Shown one piece after another: positions 34,160-43,095 of a stretch of DNA of 57,317 nt. The stretch is from positions 1 through 57,317 of the forward strand of contig JAUNGJ010000007.1 in the NCBI GenBank assembly GCA_030524585.1, in the 5' to 3' direction. The stretch comes from Eubacteriales bacterium. GTDB taxonomy: Bacteria; Bacillota; Clostridia; Lachnospirales; Lachnospiraceae. A model generated the notes under the pieces. That model was not told where the DNA came from. It saw only the letters and a program-made list of their open reading frames with translations, and did no database searches. How positions within the stretch are numbered: position 1 is the stretch's first letter; each line of letters begins with the position of its first letter. Position numbers and translations under genes: made by a program.

Positions 34160-34175
34160 GTAACTGGTGATGTGT

Positions 34176-35189
34176 ATGTTGGAAATATTTGGGACACTGG
34201 GACCAGCCTGCTCCGAGCGAGATATACTGGAGCGGATGTTTCTGGAAGGAATGACCGGAATGCGGCTTAATATGTCACATTCCGGGTTGAAGGAAAGTGA
34301 AGCATTGATTGATAATTTTCATCAGGCGGCCAGGAAGGCAGGGGTAAAACCGGAGCTGCTGATCGATATGCAGGGGCCGGAGCTTCGTATTGGCAGATTG
34401 TCTCAGCCGCTGGTATTGAAGGAAAGCGAAGAAATCCGACTGGTGGATCAGAAGGAACCGACAGGGGATTCTTTGGAGATCCCGGTTCCGGACAGTGTTT
34501 TTCCCGTATTGGAAGCAGGAGATCAGATTCTGCTGGATGATGGGAAAATGGAGTTGGCTGTGACGGAAGTAAAACCAAAGGTAATTGCAAAAGTGATACG
34601 CGCCGGAACCTTGGAGAGCAGAAAGAGCCTAAAGGTTGTGAATAAGTATATTTCAGGGCCGGCAGTTACTGCTCGGGACAAAGAAAATATCCGGCTGGCG
34701 AAGGAATATGGGGTTACTTCTCTGATGCAGCCTTTTGTAACCAGAGGCGAAGAATTGATAGAAGTCAGGGAAGCACTGCAGAAGAATCAGGTGGATCATG
34801 TGCGTATCTTTGCCAAGATTGAGAATTGCCAGGGAATGAGGAATATCGAAGATATTATTCCTTACGCGGATATGATCGTGATCGCCAGAGGAGATCTTGG
34901 AAATGATATGCCGTTATGGAAGCTGCCTGTGGCCCAAAAGGAGCTGGCAGAGATTTGTACGGAGCGGGGCAGGCCGTTTCTGGTCGTGACACAGATGCTG
35001 GCATCTATGGTGCAGAATCCGGTGCCTACCAGGGCGGAGGTTTCTGATATTTTCCATGCGGTAGCGGACGGCGCAAAAGCTGTTATGGTCACGAATGAGA
35101 CCGCCGTAGGGAGATATCCGGTTGAAGTGATCCGGTATTTGAAAAGAACGGCCGAGGAAGCGGCAGAATGGAAAAAATGTACCATATAG
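34176..35189 (+). CDS. Pyruvate kinase-like protein lacking the C-terminal domain
   Basis: A 337-residue protein with the catalytic A and B domains of pyruvate kinase. FGTLGPACSERDILERMFLEGMTGMRLNMSHSG is the opening, IDMQGPELRIG the substrate loop, FAKIENCQGMRNIEDII with the catalytic Lys, and ARGDLGNDMPLWKLPVAQKELAEIC, TQMLASM, NPVPTRAEVSD, VMVTNETAVGRYP follow. Full enzymes are about 470-590 residues; the allosteric C domain is absent and the protein ends soon after the ETA motif. ETA is preceded by VTN in place of the usual LSG. It lies 27 bases before a GH43 gene, suggesting a specialised sugar-linked role. Activity is not certain. In-frame GTG/ATG codons lie slightly upstream. Confidence 0.8.
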   Translation: MLEIFGTLGPACSERDILERMFLEGMTGMRLNMSHSGLKESEALIDNFHQAARKAGVKPELLIDMQGPELRIGRLSQPLVLKESEEIRLVDQKEPTGDSLEIPVPDSVFPVLEAGDQILLDDGKMELAVTEVKPKVIAKVIRAGTLESRKSLKVVNKYISGPAVTARDKENIRLAKEYGVTSLMQPFVTRGEELIEVREALQKNQVDHVRIFAKIENCQGMRNIEDIIPYADMIVIARGDLGNDMPLWKLPVAQKELAEICTERGRPFLVVTQMLASMVQNPVPTRAEVSDIFHAVADGAKAVMVTNETAVGRYPVEVIRYLKRTAEEAAEWKKCTI

Positions 35190-35216
35190 CAAAGAATGAA
35201 TAAGCAGGAAAAGATT

Positions 35217-36863
35217 ATGATTCAGAATCCGATTTTTCCGGGGTTTAACCCGGACCCCTGCATTTGCAGAAAAGGGGAAGATTATTATGTTGCAGTGTCA
35301 ACCTTTGAATGGTTTCCGGGAATCCCGGTTTATCATTCCAGGGATATGAAAAACTGGGAGCTGTATACCCATGTGCTGACAGATGATAAAAAAGTAGATT
35401 TGAAAAAGCTGCCCAGTGCAAAAGGAATCTGGGCGCCATGCCTGACCTACTGTGAGGCAGAAGATTTATTCTATGTAATATATGGAGTGATGAACTCCAT
35501 GAATGCGCGGTATTTTGATGTGGATAATTACCTGATTACGGCCCGGGACATCCGGGGACCGTGGAGTGAACCGGTATATCTGCATTCGTCAGGCTTTGAC
35601 GCGTCGATTTTTCATGATGATGATGGCAGAAAGTATGTGGTTTCTCTGGAATGGGAAACCAGAGAAGGCTATGAGAAGCCGGGAGCTATTTGTATGGCGG
35701 AGTATTCTCCTGAGAAAAAGAAGATTATCGGTTATCCAAAGAGAATGTGGCGGGGCGGAACAGACCGGGGATGCATTGAAGCTCCCCATCTTACCAAAAG
35801 AGGGAAGTATTACTATATCATGTGCGCAGAAGGCGGCACCGGATATAATCACTGTGTAACGATGGGGCGTTCTCAAAATGTGTGGGGACCCTATGAAAGA
35901 GATCCTCAGAACCCGATTGTCACAAGCTCGCCGGGAGAATCCTATGAACGTCAGGATCCGGATCATCTAAAACCGAAATACTATAATCCGGAAACGGTTC
36001 TGCAGAAGTCCGGGCATGGAAGCTATGTGGAGCTCCCTACGAAAGAAGTGTACCTGGTACATCTCTGCGCAAGGCCGTTTGTTCCGGAACTTCGGTGTAC
36101 GCTTGGACGGGAAACCGCTATTCAAAAGATGATGTGGACTGAGGATGGATGGCTTCGTATGGCCGATGGAGGTAATCTGGCGAGATTGGAGACGCCGGAA
36201 AGCTTACTGGCGGAAGCGCCGATGTCAGCGGCACCGGTTTTTGACGATTTTGATGGTGAAGAATTGGGAAATTATTATTATGCGCCCCGGATGATGCCCC
36301 AGCGCTTTGCCGATTTAAAGGCAAGACCGGGCTATGTGAGGATCCGGGGGCAGGAGTCAAGAACTTCGCTGAATAAAGTGAGTATTCTTGCGCGGAAGCT
36401 GACCAGTGTATATGCGCGTGTTACTACAAAGATGGAATTTGTTCCGGAAGTCTATCAGCACAGTGCAGGGCTGATTCTTTATTATGACAATATGAATTAT
36501 CTTAATCTGAGAAAATATTACAGTGAAACCCTGGGCCAGAGCGCTATTTCCATTGTTCATCTGGAAAACGGAGAAAAAACAGAGTTTGTTGACACAAGAG
36601 TTCCGGTGAAGGATATACCGATTTATTTAAGAATTTATATTGAGGGAAGAAAGATCTGGTTTGAGTGGAGCTATGATAATGATAATTATAAAAAAATCGG
36701 CCAGGTATTTGATACTGCAAAATTCTCGGACGAATATTGTAAATATGGTGAATTTACCGGAACCATGGTTGGCATTACCTGCGCAGACAGGGTGAAGCAT
36801 CAGCAGTATGCGGATTTTGATTTCTTTGAGTATATTGCAGATGAGACGAAGGGCGTGGATTAA
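35217..36863 (+). CDS. Glycoside hydrolase family 43 beta-xylosidase-like enzyme
   Basis: A 548-residue GH43 enzyme without signal peptide, so it probably acts on imported oligosaccharides. NPIFPGFNPDPCICRKGEDYYVAVSTFEWFPGIPVYHSRDMKNWEL is the five-bladed propeller start with catalytic Asp in NPDPC; GFDASIFHDDDGRKYVV carries the pKa-modulating Asp and GCIEAPHLTKRGKYYYI the acid Glu. Residues about 350-545 form a beta-sandwich (VYQHSAGLILYYDNMNYLNL) as in beta-1,4-xylosidases. The start at 35217 has AGGAAAAG upstream. It follows the pyruvate kinase-like gene closely, likely one transcript. Xylosidase versus arabinofuranosidase activity cannot be settled. Confidence 0.92.
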   Translation: MIQNPIFPGFNPDPCICRKGEDYYVAVSTFEWFPGIPVYHSRDMKNWELYTHVLTDDKKVDLKKLPSAKGIWAPCLTYCEAEDLFYVIYGVMNSMNARYFDVDNYLITARDIRGPWSEPVYLHSSGFDASIFHDDDGRKYVVSLEWETREGYEKPGAICMAEYSPEKKKIIGYPKRMWRGGTDRGCIEAPHLTKRGKYYYIMCAEGGTGYNHCVTMGRSQNVWGPYERDPQNPIVTSSPGESYERQDPDHLKPKYYNPETVLQKSGHGSYVELPTKEVYLVHLCARPFVPELRCTLGRETAIQKMMWTEDGWLRMADGGNLARLETPESLLAEAPMSAAPVFDDFDGEELGNYYYAPRMMPQRFADLKARPGYVRIRGQESRTSLNKVSILARKLTSVYARVTTKMEFVPEVYQHSAGLILYYDNMNYLNLRKYYSETLGQSAISIVHLENGEKTEFVDTRVPVKDIPIYLRIYIEGRKIWFEWSYDNDNYKKIGQVFDTAKFSDEYCKYGEFTGTMVGITCADRVKHQQYADFDFFEYIADETKGVD

Positions 36864-36886
36864 TTCTAAAAAGAAAAGCAAAATAG

Positions 36887-36912
36887 AAGAAGCACCAATG
36901 CGGCGCTTCTTC
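36887..36912. terminator. Hairpin after the GH43 gene
   Basis: GAAGAAGC and GCTTCTTC pair around CACCAATGCGGC within A-rich left sequence. The T-tract is on the minus-strand side, so it would also stop a leftward transcript from the tetR gene at 37082. The rest of the 218-base gap shows no gene. Confidence 0.5.
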
Positions 36913-37081
36913 ATCTATGTAAAGGTAATTATTTTTAGTCGAAGTCCGGTAACCATACTCACTCCCCTGTAAAGCACAACTACCGTCTTCATTTGATATT
37001 ATTACTATAACAGGGAAATATGAATGGAATGTGTCCGTCAATTAAAATAATTGTAAAAAACCTTAATTAAACCTGAAGGAA

Positions 37082-37663
37082 TTAATTTTGCTTTACCGGA
37101 AACATTTCAACAAAATAGTTCGTATATGCCCGGATTGCATCTACGATCCGGTCGGTCATTTCATCGGGTGAGCAGGGGAAATCCTGATGAACCCACTGCA
37201 TAATTAAAGCGATAGAGCCCTGGGAGGAAAAGAATGCCATATCATGGAGCAACTGTTCATCCTGAATAGCATCCTGCTTCTGAAAACGATGCATTAACAG
37301 TGGATGCAGAGCCGCTTCAATATAACGGGAAGAGGTCGCGGCAAGTTCTTCGCAGAAAAGGAGCGGGGCCAGTTGGCGATGGTTCCAGATATATTCGAGC
37401 ATACTCAGAAAAAGCTGGCGGTTGCCGTGACGAAGCGTTGTAAAATCTTCTTTCAAAAATTCAGACATGTCTCTGGTATATTCCTCCAGATACTCACTGA
37501 TTACATCGTTAATACTGTGATAATGCAGATAAAAGGTACTTCTTGGAATGTCTGCTTCTTCTGCCAGCTCCCGGACAGAGATAGCGGAGAGACTCTTTTT
37601 TGCGCTGAGACGAAGCAGCGCGTCGATAATAGCAGATCTGGTTTTTCTTATTCTTCGATCCAT
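37082..37663 (-). CDS. TetR family regulator of the aconitase X operon
   Basis: A 193-residue TetR-like regulator. The DNA-binding part reads IRKTRSAIIDALLRLSAKKSLSAISVRELAEEADIPRSTFYLHYHSINDVISEYL. Its opening resembles the TetR/AcrR subgroup with a DhaS-like C-terminal domain. AAAGGATA precedes the ATG at 37663; a longer in-frame start lacks a site. It is divergent from the flavin-reductase/AcnX operon and shares a 174-base intergenic region containing a palindrome at the predicted transcription start, so it is the likely repressor. Confidence 0.9.
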   Translation of the reverse strand: MDRRIRKTRSAIIDALLRLSAKKSLSAISVRELAEEADIPRSTFYLHYHSINDVISEYLEEYTRDMSEFLKEDFTTLRHGNRQLFLSMLEYIWNHRQLAPLLFCEELAATSSRYIEAALHPLLMHRFQKQDAIQDEQLLHDMAFFSSQGSIALIMQWVHQDFPCSPDEMTDRIVDAIRAYTNYFVEMFPVKQN

Positions 37664-37731
37664 AAGATATCCTTTCTTGTACAAATCATGGCATTATGTC
37701 CATGAGTGGAATATTCTCTGTAAATGGTAGC

Positions 37732-37760
37732 TTGTTAAAAATTTGTTTATAAGATATTAT
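37732..37760 (+). promoter_or_regulatory. Promoter of the reductase/AcnX operon
   Basis: TTGTTA (37732-37737), a 17-base spacer and TATTAT (37755-37760). Transcription would start about 37767, close to the palindromic operator. Confidence 0.6.
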
Positions 37761-37770
37761 AAAATAAAGA

Positions 37771-37784
37771 TGGACAGTTGTCCA
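37771..37784. promoter_or_regulatory. Candidate TetR operator
   Basis: TGGACA-GT-TGTCCA is a palindrome with perfect 6-bp arms, 10 bases beyond the -10 box, where a bound repressor would block initiation. The divergent tetR gene at 37082-37663 is the likely binder. Confidence 0.6.
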
Positions 37785-37837
37785 GTAATGAATGGATGTA
37801 CAATAATCATAAAGTGTGATCCGGGAAGGGGGATTTT

Positions 37838-39892
37838 ATGGAACCGAGATTAGAACCTTTATTTACACCGTGGAAGATAGGAAACTGTGAGATCAAGAAC
37901 AGAATCGTACTGACTTCTATGGGCGGAACCGATTTGTTTGGGTGGATGGAGAAAAACCACTTTGATAAGGAAGGAGCCAATTTTATCTTAGAGGTAGCGA
38001 AGAACAATGCGGGACTTGTGCTGCCGGGCTGTCAGCCGGTTTACAATCCGATGTTTGGACAATGGCTGCACAAGAATGACAGGATGTACAAGGAGCTGGC
38101 GGCATGGATGCCGGAATTTCACAAGACAGGAGCGAAACTGTTTGTGCAGCTGACAGCCGGCTTCGGACGTTCCTTTACCGTTAGCGAGATGATGGAGAAG
38201 CTGTATACAAATAAGGCTCTGAGAGTGCTGTCGAAGCCGTTTATGGATCTTGACAAGATTACCGCTTCGGCGAGCCCTTCGCCCAATCGCTGGTCGGATA
38301 AGATTCCTTCCAGGGAAATGACGGTTGCCGAGATCAGGGAGTTTGTAGAAGCATTTGCCAGAAGCGCAAGAAAATTAAAGGACGCCGGAGTGGACGGCGT
38401 GGAAGTTCATGCGGTTCATGAGGGGTATTTGCTGGATCAGTTTACGTTGAAGTATGTGAATCACAGAACGGATCAGTACGGCGGGTCCTTTGAGAACAGA
38501 TATCGTTTTGCAGTAGAGATTGTGAAAGCGATTAAAAAGGCCTGTGGGCAGGACTTTCCGGTATCCTTACGCTACAGTGTGGTATCAAAGACCAAGGGCT
38601 TCCGGGAAGGCGCGCTGCCGGGAGAAGAGTTTGTTGAGGCCGGGCGGGATATGGAAGAGTCTGAGAAGGCGGCAAGATACCTGCAGGATGCCGGATACGA
38701 TATGCTGAACTGTGATAATGGAACCTATGATGCCTGGTATTGGGCGCATCCGCCTATTTATATGCCGGAGAACTGTAATCTGGCAGATGTGGAGCATATT
38801 AAGAAGTTTGTGGATATTCCGGTGGTCTGTGCGGGGCGAATGGATCCGCGGGTAGCAGCAGACTCCATAAAAGCAGGGAAGCTGGACGGCGCCGGATTTG
38901 CAAGGAACTTTCTGGCTGACCGGGCCTGGGTAACCAAGCTTATGAACGGCCAGGAGGAAGAGATCCGTCCCTGCATCCTGTGTCACAGCGGATGCTTTAA
39001 TATGTGCCATTATAAAGGGGTCCCCAATGACCAGGAGCTTTCCGACAGCCTGCATCTTGCAAGATGCGCTGTGAATGCGGAGACCATGCAGACGGATAAG
39101 CACTATGTGAAAAAGACGGATTCCCCGAAGAAAGTGATCATCATCGGCGGCGGTATCGGCGGCATGGAGGCGGCGCGGGTGTTGAAGCTTCGCGGGCACG
39201 AACCGGTAATTTACGAAAAATCAGATACACTTGGGGGAACCTTTATTGCGGCAAGTGCGGAGTCCTATAAGGGAAAGCTGCGAGATCTGTTGGCGTGGTA
39301 CAGACGTCAGATGGAAAAGCTGGGGATTGAGATACATCTGGGCGAAGAGGTAAAGGATTTAGCCAGATTTGCAGGAGCTGAAATTATCGTTGCCACCGGG
39401 GCAACAGCGAGAGTGCTGAAAAAGGTTCCCGGACACGAGAAAATGATCGAGGCCTGCGAATATCTGACCGGTACGCCGGTTGGCAATAAGGTGGCGGTCG
39501 TAGGCGGCGGCCTGACCGGAAGTGAGATTGCCTATGAGCTTGCGCTGCAGGGAAAGCAGCCGGTAATCGTGGAAATGAAGGATGACCTGGTGTCGCAGAA
39601 GGGAGTCTGTCTGGCGAACAGCTCATATTTAAGAGAATGGTTTGCGTTACATAAGATTCCGGTATATTTGGAGACCAGTTTAAAAGAAGTGCGGGATGAT
39701 AAGATCATCTGCCGTACCAGAGACGGGAAAGAGATTGAGATTGCCTGTGATTCCGTAATCAGCTCGGCGGGATATATCCCAACGCCGCTGGCAAAGGAAG
39801 GAAAGAAGATCCACCTGGTTGGGGACTGCAGGCAGGTAGGCAATCTGCGCACGGTTATCTGGAGGGCATATGAGGTGGCAATGAAGATTTAA
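37838..39892 (+). CDS. FMN/FAD/Fe-S enoate reductase (BaiH/FldZ-like)
   Basis: A 684-residue fusion of the 2-enoate reductase family. The FMN barrel opens EPLFTPWKIGNCEIKNRIVLTSMGG and has HAVHEGYLLDQFTLKYVNHRTDQYGGSFENRYRF near 190-225. The cluster motif is CILCHSGC, then further Cys including ARCAVNAE near 410. KKVIIIGGGIGGMEAARVLKLRGHEP near 430 and AVVGGGLTGSEIAYELAL near 555 are the FAD and NAD sites. Relative to the 30263 paralogue it has longer insertions. Twenty bases later come the aconitase X genes, so it probably reduces the C=C bond that AcnX forms by dehydration. GGAAGGGGGA precedes the start. Confidence 0.9.
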   Translation: MEPRLEPLFTPWKIGNCEIKNRIVLTSMGGTDLFGWMEKNHFDKEGANFILEVAKNNAGLVLPGCQPVYNPMFGQWLHKNDRMYKELAAWMPEFHKTGAKLFVQLTAGFGRSFTVSEMMEKLYTNKALRVLSKPFMDLDKITASASPSPNRWSDKIPSREMTVAEIREFVEAFARSARKLKDAGVDGVEVHAVHEGYLLDQFTLKYVNHRTDQYGGSFENRYRFAVEIVKAIKKACGQDFPVSLRYSVVSKTKGFREGALPGEEFVEAGRDMEESEKAARYLQDAGYDMLNCDNGTYDAWYWAHPPIYMPENCNLADVEHIKKFVDIPVVCAGRMDPRVAADSIKAGKLDGAGFARNFLADRAWVTKLMNGQEEEIRPCILCHSGCFNMCHYKGVPNDQELSDSLHLARCAVNAETMQTDKHYVKKTDSPKKVIIIGGGIGGMEAARVLKLRGHEPVIYEKSDTLGGTFIAASAESYKGKLRDLLAWYRRQMEKLGIEIHLGEEVKDLARFAGAEIIVATGATARVLKKVPGHEKMIEACEYLTGTPVGNKVAVVGGGLTGSEIAYELALQGKQPVIVEMKDDLVSQKGVCLANSSYLREWFALHKIPVYLETSLKEVRDDKIICRTRDGKEIEIACDSVISSAGYIPTPLAKEGKKIHLVGDCRQVGNLRTVIWRAYEVAMKI

Positions 39893-39912
39893 AGCAGAGA
39901 GAAGGTGACAGG

Positions 39913-41190
39913 ATGAAACTGACGAGAGAACAGCAGGATATTCTTGAGGGCAAAAGCGGGGAGACGATGGCAAAGGTCATGGAAACAATGATCCGGTACG
40001 GAGAACTGTTCGGAGCAGATTCGATGGTAAAGATTACCGGGAAATATAACCATCTGGTTACCTCCTTCGGTTTAAAGGGATTGGCTTCTATCTATACGCT
40101 GTTAGATCAGCTGATTGAAGAGGCGGCGTTTTCCAAACAGCAATTTTCAGTGGACCCAAGACCAATGGACCCGAATGTGCCAAGCTCATTTTTGCAGAAC
40201 TTTGTATTTAAAAAAATCATGTACACGAAGCAGGAGGAATATGAACAGCAGCTTAAGAAACTGGGAGTGCTGAATGATAAGGCATATACCTGTACCTGCT
40301 ATATGGACGAGGTTGGCAACACTCCCGGACAGGGAGACATTCTCTCCTGGTCAGAGTCTTCAGCGGTTGTTTATGCCAATTCAGTGCTTGGAGCACGGTG
40401 TAACCGGAATTCCGGAATTATCGATTTGATGGGAGCAATCGTAGGATATGTTCCAAACTTTGGATTGCTGAAGGATGAAGGAAGAAAAGCAAAGTGGATT
40501 GTTGAAATTAAAACCAGCAAAAAACCGGAAGCACAGTTACTTGGTTCGGCGATTGGAATGAAGGTCATGGAGGATGTGCCGTATGTGACCGGCCTGGATA
40601 AATGGCTGGGAGTCCTGGATGATGCGGCGAAGACCTATCTGAAGGATTTTGGTGCGGCAACGGCCTCCAATGGGGCAGTTGGCCTATATCATATTGAGGG
40701 AATTACACCGGAGGCCGTACAATCAGGCAGGAGTCTGATTGCAGAAGGAGCAGAAACCTACGTGATCGACGATGCGGAATTGCAGAGGGTGTATGACAGC
40801 TATCCTGTAATCTGGAAAAAGAAGGATGCGACGCCAAAGCTTTGTTTCATGGGATGTCCGCATATGAGCTTTGAGCAGCTGGTTGACTGGACGAAGAAAA
40901 TTGACGGGGAATTAAAGAAGGCGAAGCGAAAGAAGGTTGCCATTCCGACCGTATTTACGGCGGCGCCGCAAGTGCTCGAACGGTTTCAGAACACCAGGTA
41001 CAGCGCCGTGCTGAAGGACGCCGGAGTGACCGTGTCCTATATCTGTCCTCTGATGTATATGAATAATCCATTGTGCGCAAGTATGCCGGTTATTACTTCA
41101 AGCAATAAGCTGCGCACATACACCAGCGCGAGATATTACACGGATGAAGAAATCCTGCGGCAGATTACGACGGGAGGGATGAGATCATGA
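39913..41190 (+). CDS. Aconitase X catalytic (large) subunit
   Basis: A 425-residue protein matching aconitase X (PF04412, former DUF521). LTREQQDILEGKSGETMAKVMETMIRYGELFGADSMVKITGKYNHLVTSFG starts the family pattern; LSWSESSAVVYANSVLGARCNRNSG near 140, CFMGCPHMSFEQL near 315 and NPLCASMPVITSSNKLRTYTSARYYT near 395 hold candidate Fe-S ligands. Known AcnX enzymes are cis-3-hydroxy-L-proline dehydratase and archaeal phosphomevalonate dehydratase. This one overlaps the swivel-subunit gene by four bases, so the enzyme is of the split two-subunit type. Association with an enoate reductase is not described for either known pathway as far as I recall. The substrate is unassigned. Confidence 0.9.
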   Translation: MKLTREQQDILEGKSGETMAKVMETMIRYGELFGADSMVKITGKYNHLVTSFGLKGLASIYTLLDQLIEEAAFSKQQFSVDPRPMDPNVPSSFLQNFVFKKIMYTKQEEYEQQLKKLGVLNDKAYTCTCYMDEVGNTPGQGDILSWSESSAVVYANSVLGARCNRNSGIIDLMGAIVGYVPNFGLLKDEGRKAKWIVEIKTSKKPEAQLLGSAIGMKVMEDVPYVTGLDKWLGVLDDAAKTYLKDFGAATASNGAVGLYHIEGITPEAVQSGRSLIAEGAETYVIDDAELQRVYDSYPVIWKKKDATPKLCFMGCPHMSFEQLVDWTKKIDGELKKAKRKKVAIPTVFTAAPQVLERFQNTRYSAVLKDAGVTVSYICPLMYMNNPLCASMPVITSSNKLRTYTSARYYTDEEILRQITTGGMRS

Positions 41191-41630
41191 AGAAATTTAA
41201 AGGAAGAGTGGTAGCGTCCGGGAAGGCAGAAGCGCCTGCACTGGTATCACGGGTTGGAGTGAATACGCTGGCTTCATTTCAGAAGGCATTGCAGTTTGGA
41301 GATAAAAAGGCTACATGCGGCGACCAGAACAATCCGGATCTGTACGGAAAACAGATGGCAGGAAAAGCCTTGTGCCTGCCACGGACAATTGGTTCAACGA
41401 CCGGAGGCCTGGTACTGTATTGCGCATGTTCTATGCACAGACAGCCGGCGTGTATGCTGTTTTCAGAGCCGATTGATTCCCTGGCGGCAGCAGGGGCGGT
41501 TTTGGCAGATGTATGGCTGGAGGATGTGACGATGCCGGTCATTGATTCCCTGGGCGGGGAATTTCTTCAATATGTGAAGGACGGAATGAAGATAACGGTC
41601 AAAGACGACGGAGTAGTGGTTGTAGAATAG
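41187..41630 (+). CDS. Aconitase X swivel (small) subunit
   Basis: A 147-residue protein of the DUF126/AcnX swivel domain (PF01989). FKGRVVASGKAEAPALVSRVGVNTLASF lies at the start, NPDLYGKQMAGKALCLPRTIGSTTGGLVLYCACS near 50-85, where GSTTG is the conserved Ser-bearing catalytic loop, and AGAVLADVWLEDVTMPVIDSL later. It closes over the large subunit to complete the active site. Four-base overlap with the large-subunit gene implies coupled translation. An intrinsic terminator follows immediately, so the operon is reductase, large, small. Confidence 0.9.
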   Translation: MKKFKGRVVASGKAEAPALVSRVGVNTLASFQKALQFGDKKATCGDQNNPDLYGKQMAGKALCLPRTIGSTTGGLVLYCACSMHRQPACMLFSEPIDSLAAAGAVLADVWLEDVTMPVIDSLGGEFLQYVKDGMKITVKDDGVVVVE

Positions 41631-41634
41631 TTCA

Positions 41635-41670
41635 AAAAAACGGGTGATTATCATCAATCGCCCGTTTTTT
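41635..41670 (+). terminator. Terminator of the AcnX operon
   Basis: AAAAACGGGTGATT pairs with AATCGCCCGTTTTT (one G-U pair) over a 6-base loop and ends in a T-tract. Confidence 0.85.
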
Positions 41671-41694
41671 CTGTTATAATGATTTATCATAGAA

Positions 41695-41716
41695 ACATGA
41701 CATACAGATGTCGTGT
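41695..41716. promoter_or_regulatory. Inverted repeat upstream of the WYL regulator
   Basis: ACATGACAT-ACAG-ATGTCGTGT is a near-perfect inverted repeat (one mismatch) about 40 bases before the WYL regulator start, a likely autoregulatory operator. TATAAT occurs just upstream at 41675-41680. Confidence 0.5.
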
Positions 41717-41753
41717 TTGAAATGTTATTCTTTAATTAGCGAGGAAATAAATT

Positions 41754-42671
41754 ATGAAGATTGAAAGGCTGATCGGGATTCTTTCAATTCTGCTTCAGAA
41801 GGAGACGGTTACGGCGCCGGAACTGGCGGAGCGGTTTGAGGTTTCCAGACGAACCATTAACCGTGATATTGAGGATTTGTGCAGAGCCGGGATTCCTGTT
41901 GTGACAAGACAGGGGATCAACGGCGGTATTTCCATTATGGATAACTACAAGATTGACCGCACACTTCTTACAAATGCAGAAATGACGGATATTCTTGCGG
42001 GACTCCGGAGCTTGGACAGCATTAACGGCACAAGCCGCTATGAACTGCTGATGGAGAAGCTGTCGGTGGGATCTTCCGATTTTATGAAAGGGGATCAATC
42101 CATACTGATTGATCTGTCCTCATGGTATAAGAGTTCTCTTGCGCCGAAGATTGAACTCATTCGAACTGCCATTGACCATATGATGGAATTGAAATTTTTT
42201 TATTATTCTCCAAGGGGAGAGGCCGAAAGGATCATTGAGCCATATTATCTGATTTTCAGATGGTCAAGCTGGTATGTGTGGGGATGGTGTAAAACGCGAG
42301 AGGACTATCGTTTGTTCAAGCTCAATCGTATGGATAAGCTGGAGATATCCGGCCAGAAGTTTAAAAAGCGGTCGGTTCCCCTGCCGGATCTGAGTAATGA
42401 GCGTATTTTTCCCGGAGGGATTCAGGTGAAAGCGCTTTTTGAACCCTCCTGTAAATGGCGTCTGGTAGAAGAGTTTGGCGCAGGCTGTTTTGAGGAACAG
42501 CCCGATAGGAAGCTTTTATTTCATGCAGATTACACGGATAAGGAGAATCTGATTTCCTGGCTGATCAGCTTTCGGGAGCAGGTGGTTCTTTTAGAGCCCG
42601 ACGCTGTCCGGGAAGAAATACGGCTGACACTGGAATATATGCTGGAACAATATGAAACAAAAGAACCATAA
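41754..42671 (+). CDS. HTH-WYL domain transcriptional regulator
   Basis: A 305-residue DeoR-like/WYL regulator of the YobV type. The N-terminal winged helix reads MKIERLIGILSILLQKETVTAPELAERFEVSRRTINRDIEDLCRAGIPVVTRQGINGGISI. A helical linker follows, then the WYL domain from about 140 (FFYYSPRGEAERIIEPYYLIFRWSSWYVWGWCKTREDYRLFKLNRMDKL). It probably senses a nucleotide-like or small ligand and controls its neighbours, the YjbR and GyrI-like genes just downstream. A site AGCGAGGAAA lies before the ATG. Confidence 0.92.
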   Translation: MKIERLIGILSILLQKETVTAPELAERFEVSRRTINRDIEDLCRAGIPVVTRQGINGGISIMDNYKIDRTLLTNAEMTDILAGLRSLDSINGTSRYELLMEKLSVGSSDFMKGDQSILIDLSSWYKSSLAPKIELIRTAIDHMMELKFFYYSPRGEAERIIEPYYLIFRWSSWYVWGWCKTREDYRLFKLNRMDKLEISGQKFKKRSVPLPDLSNERIFPGGIQVKALFEPSCKWRLVEEFGAGCFEEQPDRKLLFHADYTDKENLISWLISFREQVVLLEPDAVREEIRLTLEYMLEQYETKEP

Positions 42672-42717
42672 AGACCGGGAATTTAAGGAGTAGAGGAATT
42701 AGGAAAGGAGGAGGGAG

Positions 42718-43095
42718 ATGCGGTATTTGTGGATGGATGAATACTTAATGAGTAAAAAAGGAGTAACGAAGGATCTGCAGCCTGTCTGGAACTGGATTCG
42801 CTATCATGTGGGAGGAAAAATGTTTGCGGCGATCTGTCTGGACGACCGGAACGAGCCATATTATATTAATCTGAAGCTGGAGCCTCTGGAAGGAGATTTC
42901 CTGAGAAAGCAGTATGAGGATATTATTCCCGGATATTATTCGAACAAGAAGCACTGGAATTCCGTGAAGCCAGACGGCAAGGTTCCGGATGCACTTATGA
43001 AGCATATGCTGGATGAGTCTTATCAGCTTGTATTGGCCGGATTTAGTAAGAAACGGCAGAAAGAAATACTGGGAAATGGAGGAGAACAGGCATGA
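42718..43095 (+). CDS. MmcQ/YjbR family protein
   Basis: A 125-residue protein of the MmcQ/YjbR group. WNWIRYHVGGKMFAAICLDDRNEPYYINLKLEPLEGDFLRKQYEDIIPGYYSNKKHWNSV contains the family pattern of a double-wing fold with the conserved W-N region, and LMKHMLDESYQLVLAGFSKKRQKE ends it. DNA binding has been proposed for the family. AGGAGGGAG precedes the ATG. The stop overlaps the GyrI-like gene by four bases, so they are coupled. Confidence 0.85.
   Translation: MRYLWMDEYLMSKKGVTKDLQPVWNWIRYHVGGKMFAAICLDDRNEPYYINLKLEPLEGDFLRKQYEDIIPGYYSNKKHWNSVKPDGKVPDALMKHMLDESYQLVLAGFSKKRQKEILGNGGEQA

Noticed and set aside
38585-39199. 204-codon minus-strand frame inside the enoate reductase gene
   Set aside because: Shadow of the plus-strand gene; no start site or motif.
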